This document shows, piece after piece, positions 45,506 through 57,805 of a stretch of DNA of 64,000 bases (position 1 is the first letter of the stretch; each line of letters opens with the position of its first letter). This DNA is from Prosapia bicincta. Taxonomy: Eukaryota > Arthropoda > Insecta > Hemiptera > Cercopidae. The notes under the pieces are model-generated. The model was given only the letters and a program-made list of their open reading frames with translations, did not search any database and was not told where the DNA came from. The stretch is from positions 171,118,024-171,182,023 of the forward strand of contig JBAIZL010000002.1 of the NCBI GenBank assembly GCA_036971475.1, given 5' to 3'. Position numbers and translations under genes: made by a program.

Positions 45506-47127
45506 ACTTGTTATTTCATGTTCATGTTATATAAATGTTTAATTATTCACTATGAAATTAAGACTTCCAAGTATATATATATTATTATATACCACTGTGT
45601 TCAGAATAAAACGAAGAACAGTAATATGAGGTTTGTATGTTAAAAACGTGAAGTTTAAGTTCTATAGGCCTGATAAAATGCCGTTTTGTTTTTGTTTTTT
45701 TTTCTTATAGAAAAATATTTATATTTAGCTTTGTTGTTGAAGTAGCACTTTTCTTAAGATGAATTATAGAGTCATTTTAAGCACAAAGTAATACTGAATA
45801 AAAATATATGCATAAGCAGTATTACAAAAATCTATTTGTATTATTTATCATAAAAAATGTAAAACTATGCACATGTATACAAATGCCAAGAATGGTGTAC
45901 CTACTATAATACTCAGATGCAACAAGGTTTGAATATGACATAATAGTTCACTTTGATCTAATTATTTTAAAACAAAAGCAAATTGCACTAAACACCATAT
46001 TTACAAGCACAATATATATTTACAAAAGTAGGTACCACAAAAAATATATAGGTCTAAATATAAATTACTGAAAAATGTCATGTAGGCCTATTCAAAATTG
46101 TTTAATTTGTTTAGGCTGAAATTATTTACACATACTCCTTTATTTGGCCACATGAAAAACACTGCAATTTATTGTTTATAGTTTTTGACAGTGTGAAACT
46201 TTTCAAAGTAAATGTTTGTATGTAATCCCGGATTATTTGTGCAAGTCCCGCAATAGGCCTCAGCCCATACGTTGTAAGCCTGTTAGAAAGCACTATATCT
46301 ATGTTACAATATATGTCAGAACTAAAATATTAGCAAAACACTAAATAAATAAAGGAGATCATGAATAAGGATAAGTTCACATAAATGGCGATCTATCAAC
46401 TAAGCCAAATGTCTGGCTCTTACTGTGCAGTACATCGTAAATAACTGTCTGGAACCAGTTGTTTATTTACAGAAAAAATTATGAATAATACTGCCAATCA
46501 GTGTTATAAAAATAAACATTGCTTTCTCATAACACAGCAAATGAACATAGTACACATTGTCATTAAGTAAGACGTTCTAAAGTATGTAATAGTTGCATCG
46601 CAAAATACGTTGGACTGAGTCTTACAGTGGAATGGAACAAGATTTTTAGTGATGTCCGACTCGGTTCACCTATGGAGCGCAAAAGGTTAATGAAAAAAAT
46701 GGTTCAATTAAACTGTTGTGAAATTGCCTGTTGCTCAAACTGTTGTTACAACACATGTAAGAAGTAATGTGATTTCATTATAGCCATCATTAAAAAATTA
46801 TTTTTAAAAGCATTTCATAACATATGTTTTTCCTACTTTTGGTATGAAAGTTAAACAAGTAAAATAAACAAAGAATTTCTAATCAATTCCTACTTAAGTC
46901 AACAAAGAAAATTTTTGTTTGAAATAAAGTAACATCTTTATACTATACATTAAAACAGCTGTTTTACTACATTACCTACACCAAAATAAAATCAGCTATT
47001 TTATGAAATCATATTAATACTTGAAAAAACTCTATCAACATCTAGTGTCATCCATTACAATTTTAAAAAAATATATTTGAACTGGAGAGTATGAATGAAA
47101 ATTATTGTATTAACAATAGACAATTTG

Positions 47128-47131
47128 AACA

Positions 47132-47200
<69 letters not shown>
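47128..47200. repeat. (TA)n tract
   Basis: AT dinucleotide repeat preceding a PLE1 end. Confidence 0.95.
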
Positions 47201-47201
<1 letters not shown>

Positions 47202-47760
47202 TTGATATTTAACGTTATCCATTGTTTTTCCGTTGCACTGACTTTATGAAGTTAATATATTACTATGTAAGTAATTTAATCCACCATTAAGTGCAATAAT
47301 TTTACCTTGAGTGATGAGGCACCTTTCGGTCAATTGACCATTGTCGAATCACTGATGTTTTTCTGTTGTAGATGTTCGGTCTGTGAAGTTGGTGTTTGTT
47401 GATGTTACGCGCACTTTTTCTTGATCTGTGTGTATGTATTTCTATATAGTATGTCTTCTGTATATGTTGTTTGTAAATTCATTAAATTGTTGTGTAAGTT
47501 TTTATAAATGTGGTATTTTTCTAGTGAGTTTAGTTCTATTGGGTTGTTATTTATTTCAAGTATGGTTAGGTTATTTTCATAATTTGTTATTTCGTGTTTA
47601 TGGGATATTAGGTGTGCTGCAACATTTGATACTTTAGAATTTTTGTTTTTGAATGCTCTATAATGTTCTTCAAATCTTATTTTAAATGTTCTGGTTGTTT
47701 TTCCTATGTAAAAAGCGTTACAGTTGTTGCATGTGATTTTGTAAATTCCTGATAGGTTAT
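47201..47760 (-). mobile_element. PLE1 3' end with partial GIY-YIG
   Basis: 45-nt tail, terminal repeat with GGTC-AATT-GACC then GAAA, and coding through the GIY-YIG core FYIGKTTRTFKIRFEEHYRA (minus strand). Truncated near SGIYKITC. Confidence 0.88.
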
Positions 47761-47967
47761 CATATTACATACACATATTAACATACACACAGATCAAGAA
47801 AAAGTGCGCGTAACGTCAACAAACACCAACTTCACAGACCGAACATCTACAACAGAAAAACATCAGTGATTCGACAATGGTCAATTGACCGAAAGGTGCC
47901 TCATCACTCAAGGTAAAATTATTGCACTTAATGGTGGATTAAATTACTTACATAGTAATATATTAAC

Positions 47968-47972
<5 letters not shown>
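47760..47972 (+). mobile_element. PLE1 terminal region, inverted copy
   Basis: Starts near ACACACAGATCAAGAAAAAGTG and repeats the end of the adjoining minus copy, including its private GGTCAATTGACC loop. It ends AACTTCAT and then (TA)n to 48027. Confidence 0.88.
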
Positions 47973-48027
<55 letters not shown>

Positions 48028-48029
<2 letters not shown>

Positions 48030-48290
48030 GGTTAGTTTTGGTTGGTAAAGATTATTTAGATTTTTTGGACTAGGAGACTGACAGACTTACCTTGCTAAGA
48101 GTCCACACTGTAGTCTTGAAATAGAAACACATAAAAGCACTTAAACATGATATATTTCAACCACACAGTAGTCTTTATCAATCGACGAGAAAACACAAAA
48201 AGAAATATGAGAGAATGAAATAAAATAAATATAAGTTGTAATCACAGATTGTGTAGAGTAGAAATCAGATGACACAGATGCACAGATTAA

Positions 48291-48293
<3 letters not shown>
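48028..48293 (-). mobile_element. PLE2 terminal repeat fragment
   Basis: From GGTTAGTTTTGGTTGGTAAA through AGATTTTTTGGACTAGGAGA to GCACAGATTAAAG, the PLE2 end only, followed by (TA)n to 48347. Confidence 0.88.
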
Positions 48294-48347
<54 letters not shown>

Positions 48348-48349
<2 letters not shown>

Positions 48350-49245
48350 TTTTTTGGACTAGGAGACTGACAGACTTACCTTTGTAAGAGTCCACCTTGT
48401 AGTCTTGAAATAGAAACACATAAAAGCACTTAAACAATGATATATTTCAACCACATAGTGGTCTTTATCAATCGAAGAGAAAACACAAAAAGAAATATGA
48501 GAGAATGAAATAAAATAAATATAAGTTGTAATCACAGATTGTGTAGAGTAGAAATCAGATGACACAGATGCACAGATTAAAGATATATATATATATATAA
48601 ATTGTTTCCATGAGCATATGAGTGATTATAGTTTATATAAGTCTGTCAGGGGAAAAGAGATAAGGCTATTGGGAGAAAAAAATAAATAAATATAAAAAAA
48701 TAAAAAAATTTTAAAAAAATGGATTTATCTGATGTTGAGGTTAGGGGATTCTCTGGACTTGGTACACTGGTATGATAGTTCCCACCTTCTCAGTTCTGAG
48801 GGATTGCAATCAGGGGGGAGTGATTTAATTATTTTTGTGGTATAGCAGTCATCAAAAGTTGCGATGTTGTGACTCGCAGCATGTTGAGCTGTTGGTCTAT
48901 CCATATTCATAATTTTAACATCATGTCTGTGGCCATTCATTCTGATATTCAGACCATCCGTGGTCAGGCCTATGTACTGTGCTGAGCAAAGTTAACATTG
49001 TAGCTGGTATATGACATTTTTCGATGTACAATTATGATGACCCTGTATTTTGAAGACCATTTTTGTTGTTTGGCTGTTGAAACTATTTGCTGAGGGGTGT
49101 ATTGGACACGTCTTGCATCTAGGTCTATTGCATGGGAAGGAGCCATGAGGAAGTTTGTGTGGTTTCTCTGCATCAGGGTCTGGTAGTTTAGGATGTTTTT
49201 CAAGTTGGGAGGTTGCTTGTACCAAATTTAGGGTGGATCGGTGAT
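48348..49245 (-). pseudogene. PLE2 3' half (knuckle and GIY-YIG), minus copy
   Basis: Terminal repeat 48348-48600, then minus-strand coding 48722-49240: LKNILNYQT-type linker, CNRPRCKTCPIH in one frame, GIY-YIG remnant with a stop where the core should be, NGHRHDVKIMNMDRPTAQHA and the C-terminal RRWELSYQ. Frameshifted and 5'-truncated. Confidence 0.87.
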
Positions 49246-49424
49246 CACTCAGGGGGGAGTGATTTAATTATTTTTGTGGTGTAGTAGTCATAAAAAGGTG
49301 TGATGTTGTGACTCGCAGCATGTTGAGCTGTTGGTCTATCCATATTCATAATTTTAACATCATGTCTGTGGCCATTCATTCTGACATTCAGACCATCCGT
49401 GGTCAGGCCTATGTACTTTTTTTT
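49246..49424 (-). mobile_element. second partial PLE2 coding segment
   Basis: Repeats CAGGGGGGAGTGATTTAATT through ATGTACTT, that is, the NGHRHDVK region again in the same orientation, directly beyond the previous copy. Probably a separate truncated insertion or a template-jump duplicate. Confidence 0.8.
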
Positions 49425-49838
49425 TAGTACAGCCTGACAGACTTATATAAACTATAATCACTCATATGCTCATGGAAACAATATATCTATATCTTTAATC
49501 TGTGCATCTGTGACATCTGATTTCTACTCTACACAATCTGTGATTACAATTATTTTATTTCATTCTCTCATATTTCTTTTTGTGTTTTCTCTTCGATTGA
49601 CAAAGACCACTGTGTGGTTGAAATATATCATTGTTTAAGTTCTTTTATGTGTTTCTATTTCAAGACTACAGAGTGGACTCTTGCCAAGGTAAGTCTGTCA
49701 GTCTCCTAGTCCAAAAAATCTATATATATATAATCTTTATAAATATAATTTTTTTTTTCCTAATAGCCTTATCTCTTTCCCCCTGACAGACTTATATAAA
49801 CTATAATCACTCATATGCTCATGGAAACAATTTATATA
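49425..49838 (+). mobile_element. PLE2 terminal regions, inverted (two pieces)
   Basis: 49432-49722 holds GACAGACTTATATAAACTAT to AGTCCAAAAAATCT, a full plus-strand terminal repeat. 49740-49838 holds a second upstream piece, with CTTATCTCTTTCCCCCTGAC, AGACTTATATAAACTA and CTCATGGAAACAA. (TA)n follows to 49927. Confidence 0.87.
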
Positions 49839-49868
49839 TATATATTATATATTATATATATATATTAT

Positions 49869-49927
<59 letters not shown>

Positions 49928-49929
<2 letters not shown>

Positions 49930-51030
49930 TTTTTTGGACTAGGAGACTGACAGACTTACCTTGGCAAGAGTCCACTCTGTAGTCTTGAAATAGAAACACA
50001 TAAAAGCACTTAAACAATGATATATTTCAACCACACAGTGGTCTTTGTCAATCGAAGAGAAAATACAAAAAGAAATATGAGAGAATGAAATAAAATAATT
50101 GTAATCACAGATTGTGTAGAGTAGAAATCAGATGTCACAGATGCACAGATTAAAGATATATATAATGTTTCCATGAACATATGAGTGATTATAGTTTGTC
50201 AGGGGAATAGAGATAAGGCTATTTGGAAAAAAAAAATGAATTGATTTATCTGATGTTGAGGTTAGGGGATTCTCTGGACTTGGTATACCACTAGTATGAT
50301 AGTTCCCACCTTCTCAGTTCTGAGGGATTGCAATCAGGGGGGGGAGTGATTTAATTATTTTTGTATAGCAGTCTTCAAAAGTTGCGATGTTGTGATTCGC
50401 AGCATGTTGAGCTGTTGGTCTATCCATATTCATAATTTTAACATCATGTCTGTGGCCATTCATTCTGATATTCAGACCATCCGTGGTCAGGCCTATGTAC
50501 TTTGCTGAGCAAAGTTTACATTGTAGCTGGTATATGATATTTTTCGATGTGCAATTATGATGACCCTGTATTTTGAAGATCATTTTTGTTGTTTGGCTGT
50601 TGAAACTATTTGCTGAGGGGTGTATTGGACACGTCTTGCATCTAGGTCTATTACATGGGAAGGAGCCATGAGGAAGTTTGTGTGGTTTCTCTGCATCAGG
50701 GTCTGGTAGTTTAGGATGTACTAGGATGTTTTTCAAGTTGGGAGGTTGCTTGTACCAAATTTGCGGTGGATCGGTGAAAAGATTTTTGGTGTGGACGGAA
50801 GCTTGAAGAATTTTGAAGCCATCTCTCAATATCTTGTTGAGTTTATGTAGACCAGGATGGTAGTCTGTTATTAAAGACAGTTGATTTTGTTCTGTTTGTG
50901 GTTTATGGTGAACCGAGGATTGTGCTGAATGAATTTGGTTTTCAATGAGTTTTTTTGGGTATTCTCTTCTGTGGAAGGCTGTTGATATCTTTCTATTAAA
51001 ATCTTCCAATTCCCTATCATTCGAACAGAT
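49928..51030 (-). pseudogene. PLE2 3' half, minus copy
   Basis: Terminal repeat 49928-50240, then a long minus frame 50314-51030: EDFNRKISTAFHRREYPKKL, HHKPQTEQNQLSLITDYHPG, CNRPRCKTCPIH, IIYQLQCKLCSAKYIGLTTD and NGHRHDVKIMNMDRPTAQHA. One of the better-preserved GIY-YIG copies; a late frameshift loses the ELRRWELSYQ end. 5'-truncated at the same region as the 37.3-39.5 kb pair. Confidence 0.9.
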
Positions 51031-51037
51031 TCTCTTA

Positions 51038-51081
51038 CCTGACAGACTTATATAGACTATAATCACTCATATGTTCATGGA

Positions 51082-51141
<60 letters not shown>

Positions 51142-51399
51142 TTAATCTGTGCATCTGTGACATCTGATTTCTACTCTACACAATCTGTGAGTACAATTAT
51201 TTTATTTCATTCTCTCATATTTCTTTTTGTAATTTCTCTTCGATTGACAAAGACCACTGTGTGGTTGAAATATATCATTGTTTAAGTGCTTTTATGTGTT
51301 TCTATTTTAAGACTACAGAGTGGACTCTTACCAAGGTAAGTCTGTCAGTCTCCTAGTCCAAAAAATCTAAATAATCTTTACCAACCAAAACTAACCTAA

Positions 51400-51403
<4 letters not shown>
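51038..51403 (+). mobile_element. PLE2 terminal region, inverted copy
   Basis: CTGACAGACTTATATAGACT, an internal (TA)n at 51087-51139, then CTTTAATCTGTGCATC to CAAGGTAAGTCTGTCAGTCTC and AAACTAACCTAAATA. (TA)n follows to 51454. Confidence 0.88.
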
Positions 51404-51454
<51 letters not shown>

Positions 51455-51457
<3 letters not shown>

Positions 51458-51647
51458 TTAATATTGTTGCCTAAAAGTGCCAACATCATCAGGAATATTA
51501 AACAATATTCATTAAACAACATTGTTTAATATTCCTGATGATGTTGGTACTGTTAGCCAACGAAAAGCTTTGAATTGTAAATTCAATTATAATTTTTGTG
51601 TTTGTATTTTGACTTAGTTCTTTATTAATACACAAGAATACATATTG

Positions 51648-51650
<3 letters not shown>
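51455..51650 (+). mobile_element. PLE4-type terminal repeat with inverted end
   Basis: Not similar in sequence to the PLE1-3 ends apart from the ribozyme and CGAAAAGCTTTGAAT, shared with PLE3. It begins with an inverted piece (GCCAACATCATCAGGAATAT) and continues as plus strand from ATATTCCTGATGATGTTGG to ACACAAGAATACATATTGCG. No coding sequence. Confidence 0.7.
51525..51581 (+). ncRNA. hammerhead ribozyme candidate with canonical core
   Basis: Core CTGATGA at 51535-51541, one extra T, helix II GTTGG (51543-51547) / CCAAC (51557-51561), GAAA (51562-51565), 4-nt loop AGCT, TT with predicted cleavage after 51571. Helix I: TTTAATATTC (51525-51534) pairs with GAATTGTAAA (51572-51581) at 8 of 10 positions. 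This is the layout of the small hammerheads known from Penelope-like elements. Confidence 0.75.

Positions 51651-51651
<1 letters not shown>

Positions 51652-51709
<58 letters not shown>
51652..51709. repeat. (TA)n tract
   Basis: AT repeat between the PLE4-type end and the next PLE2 end. Confidence 0.95.
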
Positions 51710-51716
<7 letters not shown>

Positions 51717-51985
51717 AGTTTTGGTTGGTAAAGATTATTTAGATTTTTTGGACTAGGAGACTGACAGACTTACCTTGGTAAGAGTCCACACTGTAGTCTT
51801 GAAATAGAAACACATAAAAGCACTTAAACAATGATATGTTTCAACCACACAGTGGTCTTTGTCAATCGAAGAGAATACACAAAAAGGAATATGAGAGAAT
51901 GAAATAAAATAAATATAAGTTGTAATCGCAGATTGTGTAGAGTAGAAATCAGATGACACAGATGCACAGATTAAAGATATATATG
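51710..51985 (-). mobile_element. PLE2 terminal repeat fragment
   Basis: GGTTAGTTTTGGTTGGTAAA to ATGCACAGATTAAAG. The end only, no coding. A (TA)n tract (52016-52088) follows. Confidence 0.87.
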
Positions 51986-52009
51986 GAAACAATATATATG
52001 GAAATAATA

Positions 52010-52088
<79 letters not shown>

Positions 52089-52090
<2 letters not shown>

Positions 52091-52171
52091 TTAATCTGTG
52101 CATCTGTGTCATCTGATTTCTACTCTACACAATCTACTTATATAAACTATAATCACTCATATGCTCATGGA

Positions 52172-52238
<67 letters not shown>

Positions 52239-52492
52239 GTATATATATATATATATATCTTTAATCTGTGCATCTGTGTCATCTGATTTCTACTCTACAC
52301 AATCTGTGATTACAACTTATATTTATTTTATTTCATTCTCTCATATTTCTTTTTGTGTTTTCTCTTCGATTGACAAAGACCACTGTGTGGTTGAAATATA
52401 TCATTGTTTAAGTGCTTTTATGTGTTTCTATTTCAAGACTACAGAGTGGACTCTTACCAAGGTAAGTCTGTCAGTCTCCTAGTTCAAAAAAT
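52089..52492 (+). mobile_element. PLE2 terminal fragments, inverted
   Basis: 52089-52134 and 52137-52175 are short pieces of the PLE2 end separated by TA tracts. 52259-52492 is a full terminal repeat ending AAGGTAAGTCTGTCAGTCTC and AAAAAATCT. Confidence 0.87.
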
Positions 52493-52610
52493 CTATTGAA
52501 CTAAATAAAATTATTTTATCTTATTATTACTTGTATTATTTTTTTACTTTTTCACACTAAGATGTGTTTGTTAAAATACTTGCCTTACTGGAATTTGATA
52601 TTTTTTTCAG

Positions 52611-52683
52611 TCAACATGCTCTTTGTAAACAGTTAACTCAGTCGGAACGTTTTAGTACGCTAACACCTTTAGAACAGCAGCAG
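52611..52683 (+). CDS. GIGYF: GIGYF exon (short helical segment)
   Basis: Completes the split codon from the 41752 donor (AA+T) and encodes QHALCKQLTQSERFSTLTPL followed by EQQQ. Acceptor TTTTTTTCAG|TC, donor CAGCAG|GTATG, phase 0. It is only 73 bp, but both phases fit and the Leu/Gln-rich helical content matches the region after the GYF domain in GIGYF proteins. Confidence 0.83.
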
Positions 52684-54680
52684 GTATGTTGGTTATAACT
52701 ATAAATATAATAAAATGATGAAAAAAGTTGAGCAATTTTAGTAGCTGATCATTGTTTGTGAAAGCATTTCAATCAACAGTAACAGGCTATGTAGATAGTT
52801 GTTATTTGCTCCAAGAATCTAACCAGTTGCATAGTTAACTGGTTATAAAATTTTAGTATTTTATCATCATATTCAGACCTCCAAGATCATCAAAATATTG
52901 CTATTTCAATTGAACATTTTAAGTTAGAATTATTGTTTAACCCATTACGGGTCTAATTAGATATGCATTGAGGGACTCAGAAGTTACAATTTAGTGTTTA
53001 GTTTGTTCCTTAGTTTATTAATTTTTAATTTATTATTATTTGTAATCATAATTAATAAAAAGAAATTAAGTTACTTACAGTTTGAGTTTGTCTTAGATTC
53101 TAGGCTGTTGCTATTATCGATCACTCCAGATATGCACAAATTATAACAAGTATTTACAGGAACTAATTTTTAAATTTATAATTTTATTTTCATGTGAAGA
53201 GTTTGAAGCACTCCTTGTCTAAATGTAACGTAACTTTACAATATTCAGACTCATTCCCTTGTCATAGCAAACTATACTACAAGTTGGATGGGAGAGTAAG
53301 ACATTTCAGTAATAAAGTTTGTAAATGTAATGGGTTTTATCCTAGTTTTCCTACTCCTAGAGGAAACTCTTTTTGGGAGAATAGATTTTGCCAGTAACTG
53401 TTCTGGTATGTTTATTCCATAATTTGTACAATGACTCCTTCGGTGAGGGGGGGTTTAATTTATCGTAAATAGAAAAAGAATTTATCTAAGATCAAATTAT
53501 TTTTTTAAAAATACATGATTCGGTTATTCATCTCGTAATTGGGAAACTAACCGGTCGTCACTATTCGATCAACACCAAATGTGACTTTTTTATGATCAGT
53601 AATAACATCCAGTTTCTAGTGCAGTATGGAAAAAACAATGTCCTTATTACTGTATTTCTAGATAACCCCTAAACTTTCTTCTGAAGATAGCCTCATTTTT
53701 TGAGTTGATATGTTGGTATATTGGAGCATAGTTCTGATATTATCAGTTTTATTCTTTAGTAATTCAACAACTAACTGAGGTGAATTATATCAATTACCCC
53801 AAAAAAAAGTTATAAAGCATGAGTAGACTGTGTTATAACCAGAAAAAAAAGAGTTCCTCAAAAAGTTGAAAAAATATAATGGCTAAAACCTAATTTTAGG
53901 CAACAATGTATTGTACAAAACCCTTTATTAATTCATGGTTAATCAGTATAAACAAAAATTTTAAACAGCACTTTATTCAAATTAGAATGACAATTTGGCT
54001 CGAATATTTGAAGTAAACAACTAGAGTTCTGTTCATCTTATCAAGTTTCTTAGGCTGCTATCTTATCAGGTTACTTGGAATTGATTAATAAGTCCTTGTT
54101 AATAAAGTTAGTTAATTATCCTGATCAATGTTTATTCTATATTTGAAAACTAGAGGACTAGAGTTTCTTATAATACTTTTACAATGACTACAACCACGGA
54201 AACAATTTACAAGGAATAGGAATTCCTCACCTTCTTCCTTAGCTACTCCACTAATCCCAAGCCCATGAAGAATTGCAAAGATCTAGAAATACCAATATAC
54301 TCGCTAAACATTCACTACCTACTTTATCCTCACTAATAAAAAATGTTGAACACAGAACAATATCCAGAACTCACTTCACAAACTTTATAAATTTTTATTT
54401 CAAATCTTGCTTTTATTGGCATTAAATTGTAGTTAGGATAGTCTTTACCTCATTTTCATAAATTCTAGTGAAGAAATAATTTTGGCTCTGGTTAGTAAAT
54501 TTTAAGAACGTTTGTTTAAAAATATCTTGTATTGGCCTCAATTTTTTATAATTTGTTAGTAGGATCTTCCACTGATTTGTTTTAAAAATGCAGAAACTGG
54601 CAATAGGTATGGTCACTGGAAAAATTTGTTTATTAATTTTTTTTCTTTGTACTAATATTTGTTTCTTTTTCACTAGTGGC

Positions 54681-54750
<70 letters not shown>

Positions 54751-57370
54751 CAGTAGAGCGTTAGTAATTCAGAGCGTCACAAATGTGGAGCATGGTTTCA
54801 GAGTGCAACGCACTCAGCGTAAAGAGTGCGGCACTCGGTGCCATTAGAATACATACTAAACTAAGTGTTATCTTTAATTATAAATACAAAGAAGAAGAAT
54901 TCTGAAAAAATGTGCCAAAACAAAATTTAAAATGCAACATATAGTATATTTAATCATGATTTAATTTTTTTAAATTCGTATGTTCTACGCGCTAATCAAT
55001 AACGTGTATTATAACCACTCAAAAAAAAAATTTTGTTAAACTTAATCTTTAGCTAACTCAGGGTGGCCACTGACCTGGAAAACCGGGAAAAGTCAGGGAA
55101 TTCAGTTTGTCATGGAAAAGTCAGGGAATCTTAATAAGAGTCAGGGAAAAATTAGATCGATATTCGAATAGTAATATTGCACAATGCTATAATGATTTGG
55201 GGTTGTGCCGCGCTAAGATCAGATTCGAGTGATACGTTACGTATTTTTCTGAAGGTGGGGGGAGGGTGGAGGTACTCCCAGGCTATTTCTACAAACAATC
55301 GCTTTGACTTCCATTGACTCTAGGGTTTCCCATCGCATTATGGCTCATGCGGGGAATTAACGGGGTTGTTAATTTTTCAAGTACAGTAATTTTTTAAAAA
55401 TCAATTAAATGAAATTAATTTTTTAATTAATATAAATTAATTTATACTTATTTCCAATGAATTTATGCATTTAGGCTTCATTAAACTATAAAAACTGTGG
55501 AAGTAAAAATCCAATAGGATTGGCTAAGGGTTAGGACACACTAGTATCGATTTTCGGCCCCAATGAAAGGGGACAGCCGTGCTTGATGTTTTCTGGGTGA
55601 CTAATAGAGAATTTTCACCTAGGATCCAAGAACCCGCTTAAAATATTTAATCTGTAGTTTATTGTGAACAATTTATAGATAGTGTTTGTTACTCTCAATA
55701 TCATCATTATGCTACTTATTATTGGTGAGTTATTGCTGCAAAGTTTGTTTCTTTTAACTTTGATTTAGATAGATCTTTCCTTACAGTAGGATAGGTTTAT
55801 TTCTCTTAAAAAATTTTCAATACTTGAATTTTAATCATGTATTTTCAGATTTTGTGTTTTAATTGGTACGAAATGTATAAATAACCCTTATTTTATTTGC
55901 TTTTGGAGTCTAAATTACCATTAAGAAAAACCTTATCATCTAGTTGGTTTAAAAAAATTGAAATTACTGTACTCAAAGCCCTTGCAATACGTCACTATCT
56001 TGGAATTTTTGCAAGTCAGGGAAAATAAGTTTGTATCAGGGAAAAGTCAGGGAAAACCATTAATTGATATCAGTGGCCACCCTGTAACTTGTGATATAAT
56101 ATGCTTTTGTTCAAAGAACAATAAAAGACTTTTCCACTCAGTAAGTTTGTACCGGCATGTATTTTGGCTTCCTATGCTACGTAGAACTATTAGTATATAC
56201 ATTATAAGTAGTTTTACTAAATCATTTTAAACTTTCTGACAAATGCTAAATAGCTTTTAGACTCTCTCTTTATAAGAAGTCTCCAGTTGAAATCAGATTT
56301 TTAATTTTGGGGTCATTTATCTGTTTTTAGGCTTAATTGTTAGTTTCCAAATAATGCCATTTTTCTTATCATGTCCAGAACCTCATCACTGCAAAAATAA
56401 GTAAAAAATTGGCATTAGTAGTAATTCTGTAAAATTTTCTCTAAGGTGTTCTTAAATATTTTTGTCTAAACCCAGAAGTCCTGCAAGCCTGAAGGAAGTC
56501 TTGAAGTCATATTTTTTACTATATTGGGTTTTTCTCCCAAAATCAATTTCAAATCCTACCTCCTCCTTTTTATTGAGCCTGGTTTAGGTGGAGCCGTATA
56601 CAATGAGTTGTCAGCTGTTACATGTGTTGATGGCAGATGAATATGTGAATTCAAAGGTTCAAATATACTACAGCTAGCAGAGGATCTGTAATAAGGGGGG
56701 GGGGGACGTTTGGCTGTTGTGGGAATATTGTCAACATTCGTTAGGACACTATCATTAAATTTATAATTTCTCTCTGTTTTACATTTATTCTTTTAAAATC
56801 TTTCTTCTCAAAATCAAACAACAGATTTATTTCAGTTCACTTGGAAAATTCAGATGTATTTTTTATATTATTAAATAATATTGATAATTTCCTTTGTAGC
56901 TTTGGTCCAAATATATTATTGGTTTATAGTTATTTCCCAATGTGCGGTAGAACTGAAATATTTTGTATCTAGTATTTATGTGTGTCCATTTCAAGATAAA
57001 CAATTCAAGAACTTCGAAACCATTAGTTTAATTTTAGTCCTATGAAAAATGAACTTGAATCTTACGACTCAAATTCAGATGATGATGTTATAACTAATAA
57101 AAAGTTATTGATTTTACAGGCTTTTCTACATTGAAATACTGATAGATTTACATAATTTTTGGGCTATCAGAACAGTTTGGATATTGTAACTGCAGGGTAC
57201 TTAACTAATATATTGACAAAATAACTTTTTTGTTGCAAAGTTATAATGAATGATTTTTGTTGAATTTTTAGATTTATTGATAAATATTTTGATAATAAAT
57301 TTTTATAATTGTATCGCCAAAACTTTATTTCTTAAATCATGAATAAGCACCAAATTATTGTAAATTACAG
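52684..57370. other. 4.7-kb GIGYF intron
   Basis: Contains a (TA)n tract (54683-54745) and a hAT-like MITE (55059-56084). 52684-54682 and 56085-57370 show nothing recognised. An isolated TACAGTAGAGCG at ~54751 resembles the MITE end at 21149 but has no partner. Confidence 0.7.
55059..56084. mobile_element. hAT-like MITE (1.03 kb)
   Basis: Inverted ends CAGGGTGGCCACTGA and TCAGTGGCCACCCTG, flanked by a possible 5-bp duplication TAACT. Repeated subterminal AAAAGTCAGGGAA motifs lie at both ends (four or so near the left, three near the right). CAGGG...CCCTG ends with short subterminal repeats are common in hAT derivatives. No transposase. Confidence 0.85.
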
Positions 57371-57538
57371 ATATTGTTGCAACAGGCTAGTCTGGACCAG
57401 TTAGACGTACTTAGTAGTTACATGCCAGCTCCTGCTTTGCCTCAGCCAGCACCAGTGCCAACCCCACCACAGTCTCATGCAAACACACAAAGTTCCGTGA
57501 TAGCAATGATTCAGCAGCTCCATCAGCAACAGCAGCAG
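57371..57538 (+). CDS. GIGYF: GIGYF exon (Gln/Pro-rich helical region)
   Basis: Encodes ILLQQASLDQLDVLSSYMPA, PALPQPAPVPTPPQSHANTQ and SSVIAMIQQLHQQQQQ. Acceptor AAATTACAG|ATA, donor CAGCAG|GTACAT, phase 0 on both sides, 56 codons. Leu/Gln-rich helix, then a Pro-rich patch, then a poly-Gln tail, as in the middle of GIGYF. Further exons must lie beyond 64000. Confidence 0.87.
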
Positions 57539-57805
57539 GTACATTGTGAATAATGAGCTGACTAGTTTTGTATTGCTATTTTTAAGGTAAGTTTACACAC
57601 TTTTAAAGAAGACAAACCATAACTAAAGATTAATTGTAATAATTTATACGTGGATTAATTTGAAATTGATTTGTGGAAGTAGCTGATGGTAAACATCACT
57701 TTATGACACTAGTAGGTAGCATGCCAACTTCAAGGAAACAATCTTGCGACTCATTTCGGTTTAAAGTATTTCACTCCTTATAACAATTTTACTCATTTCC
57801 AATAG

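Larger units (their letters stand above)
41753..52610. other. 10.9-kb GIGYF intron filled with PLEs
   Basis: Contents are listed individually. 41753-42090 and 45506-47125 (AT-rich) hold nothing I recognise. Confidence 0.75.

Noticed and set aside
54749..54775. TACAGTAGAGCGTTAG as a second copy of the 21149 MITE
   Set aside because: Only one end matches; no partner end within the following sequence.
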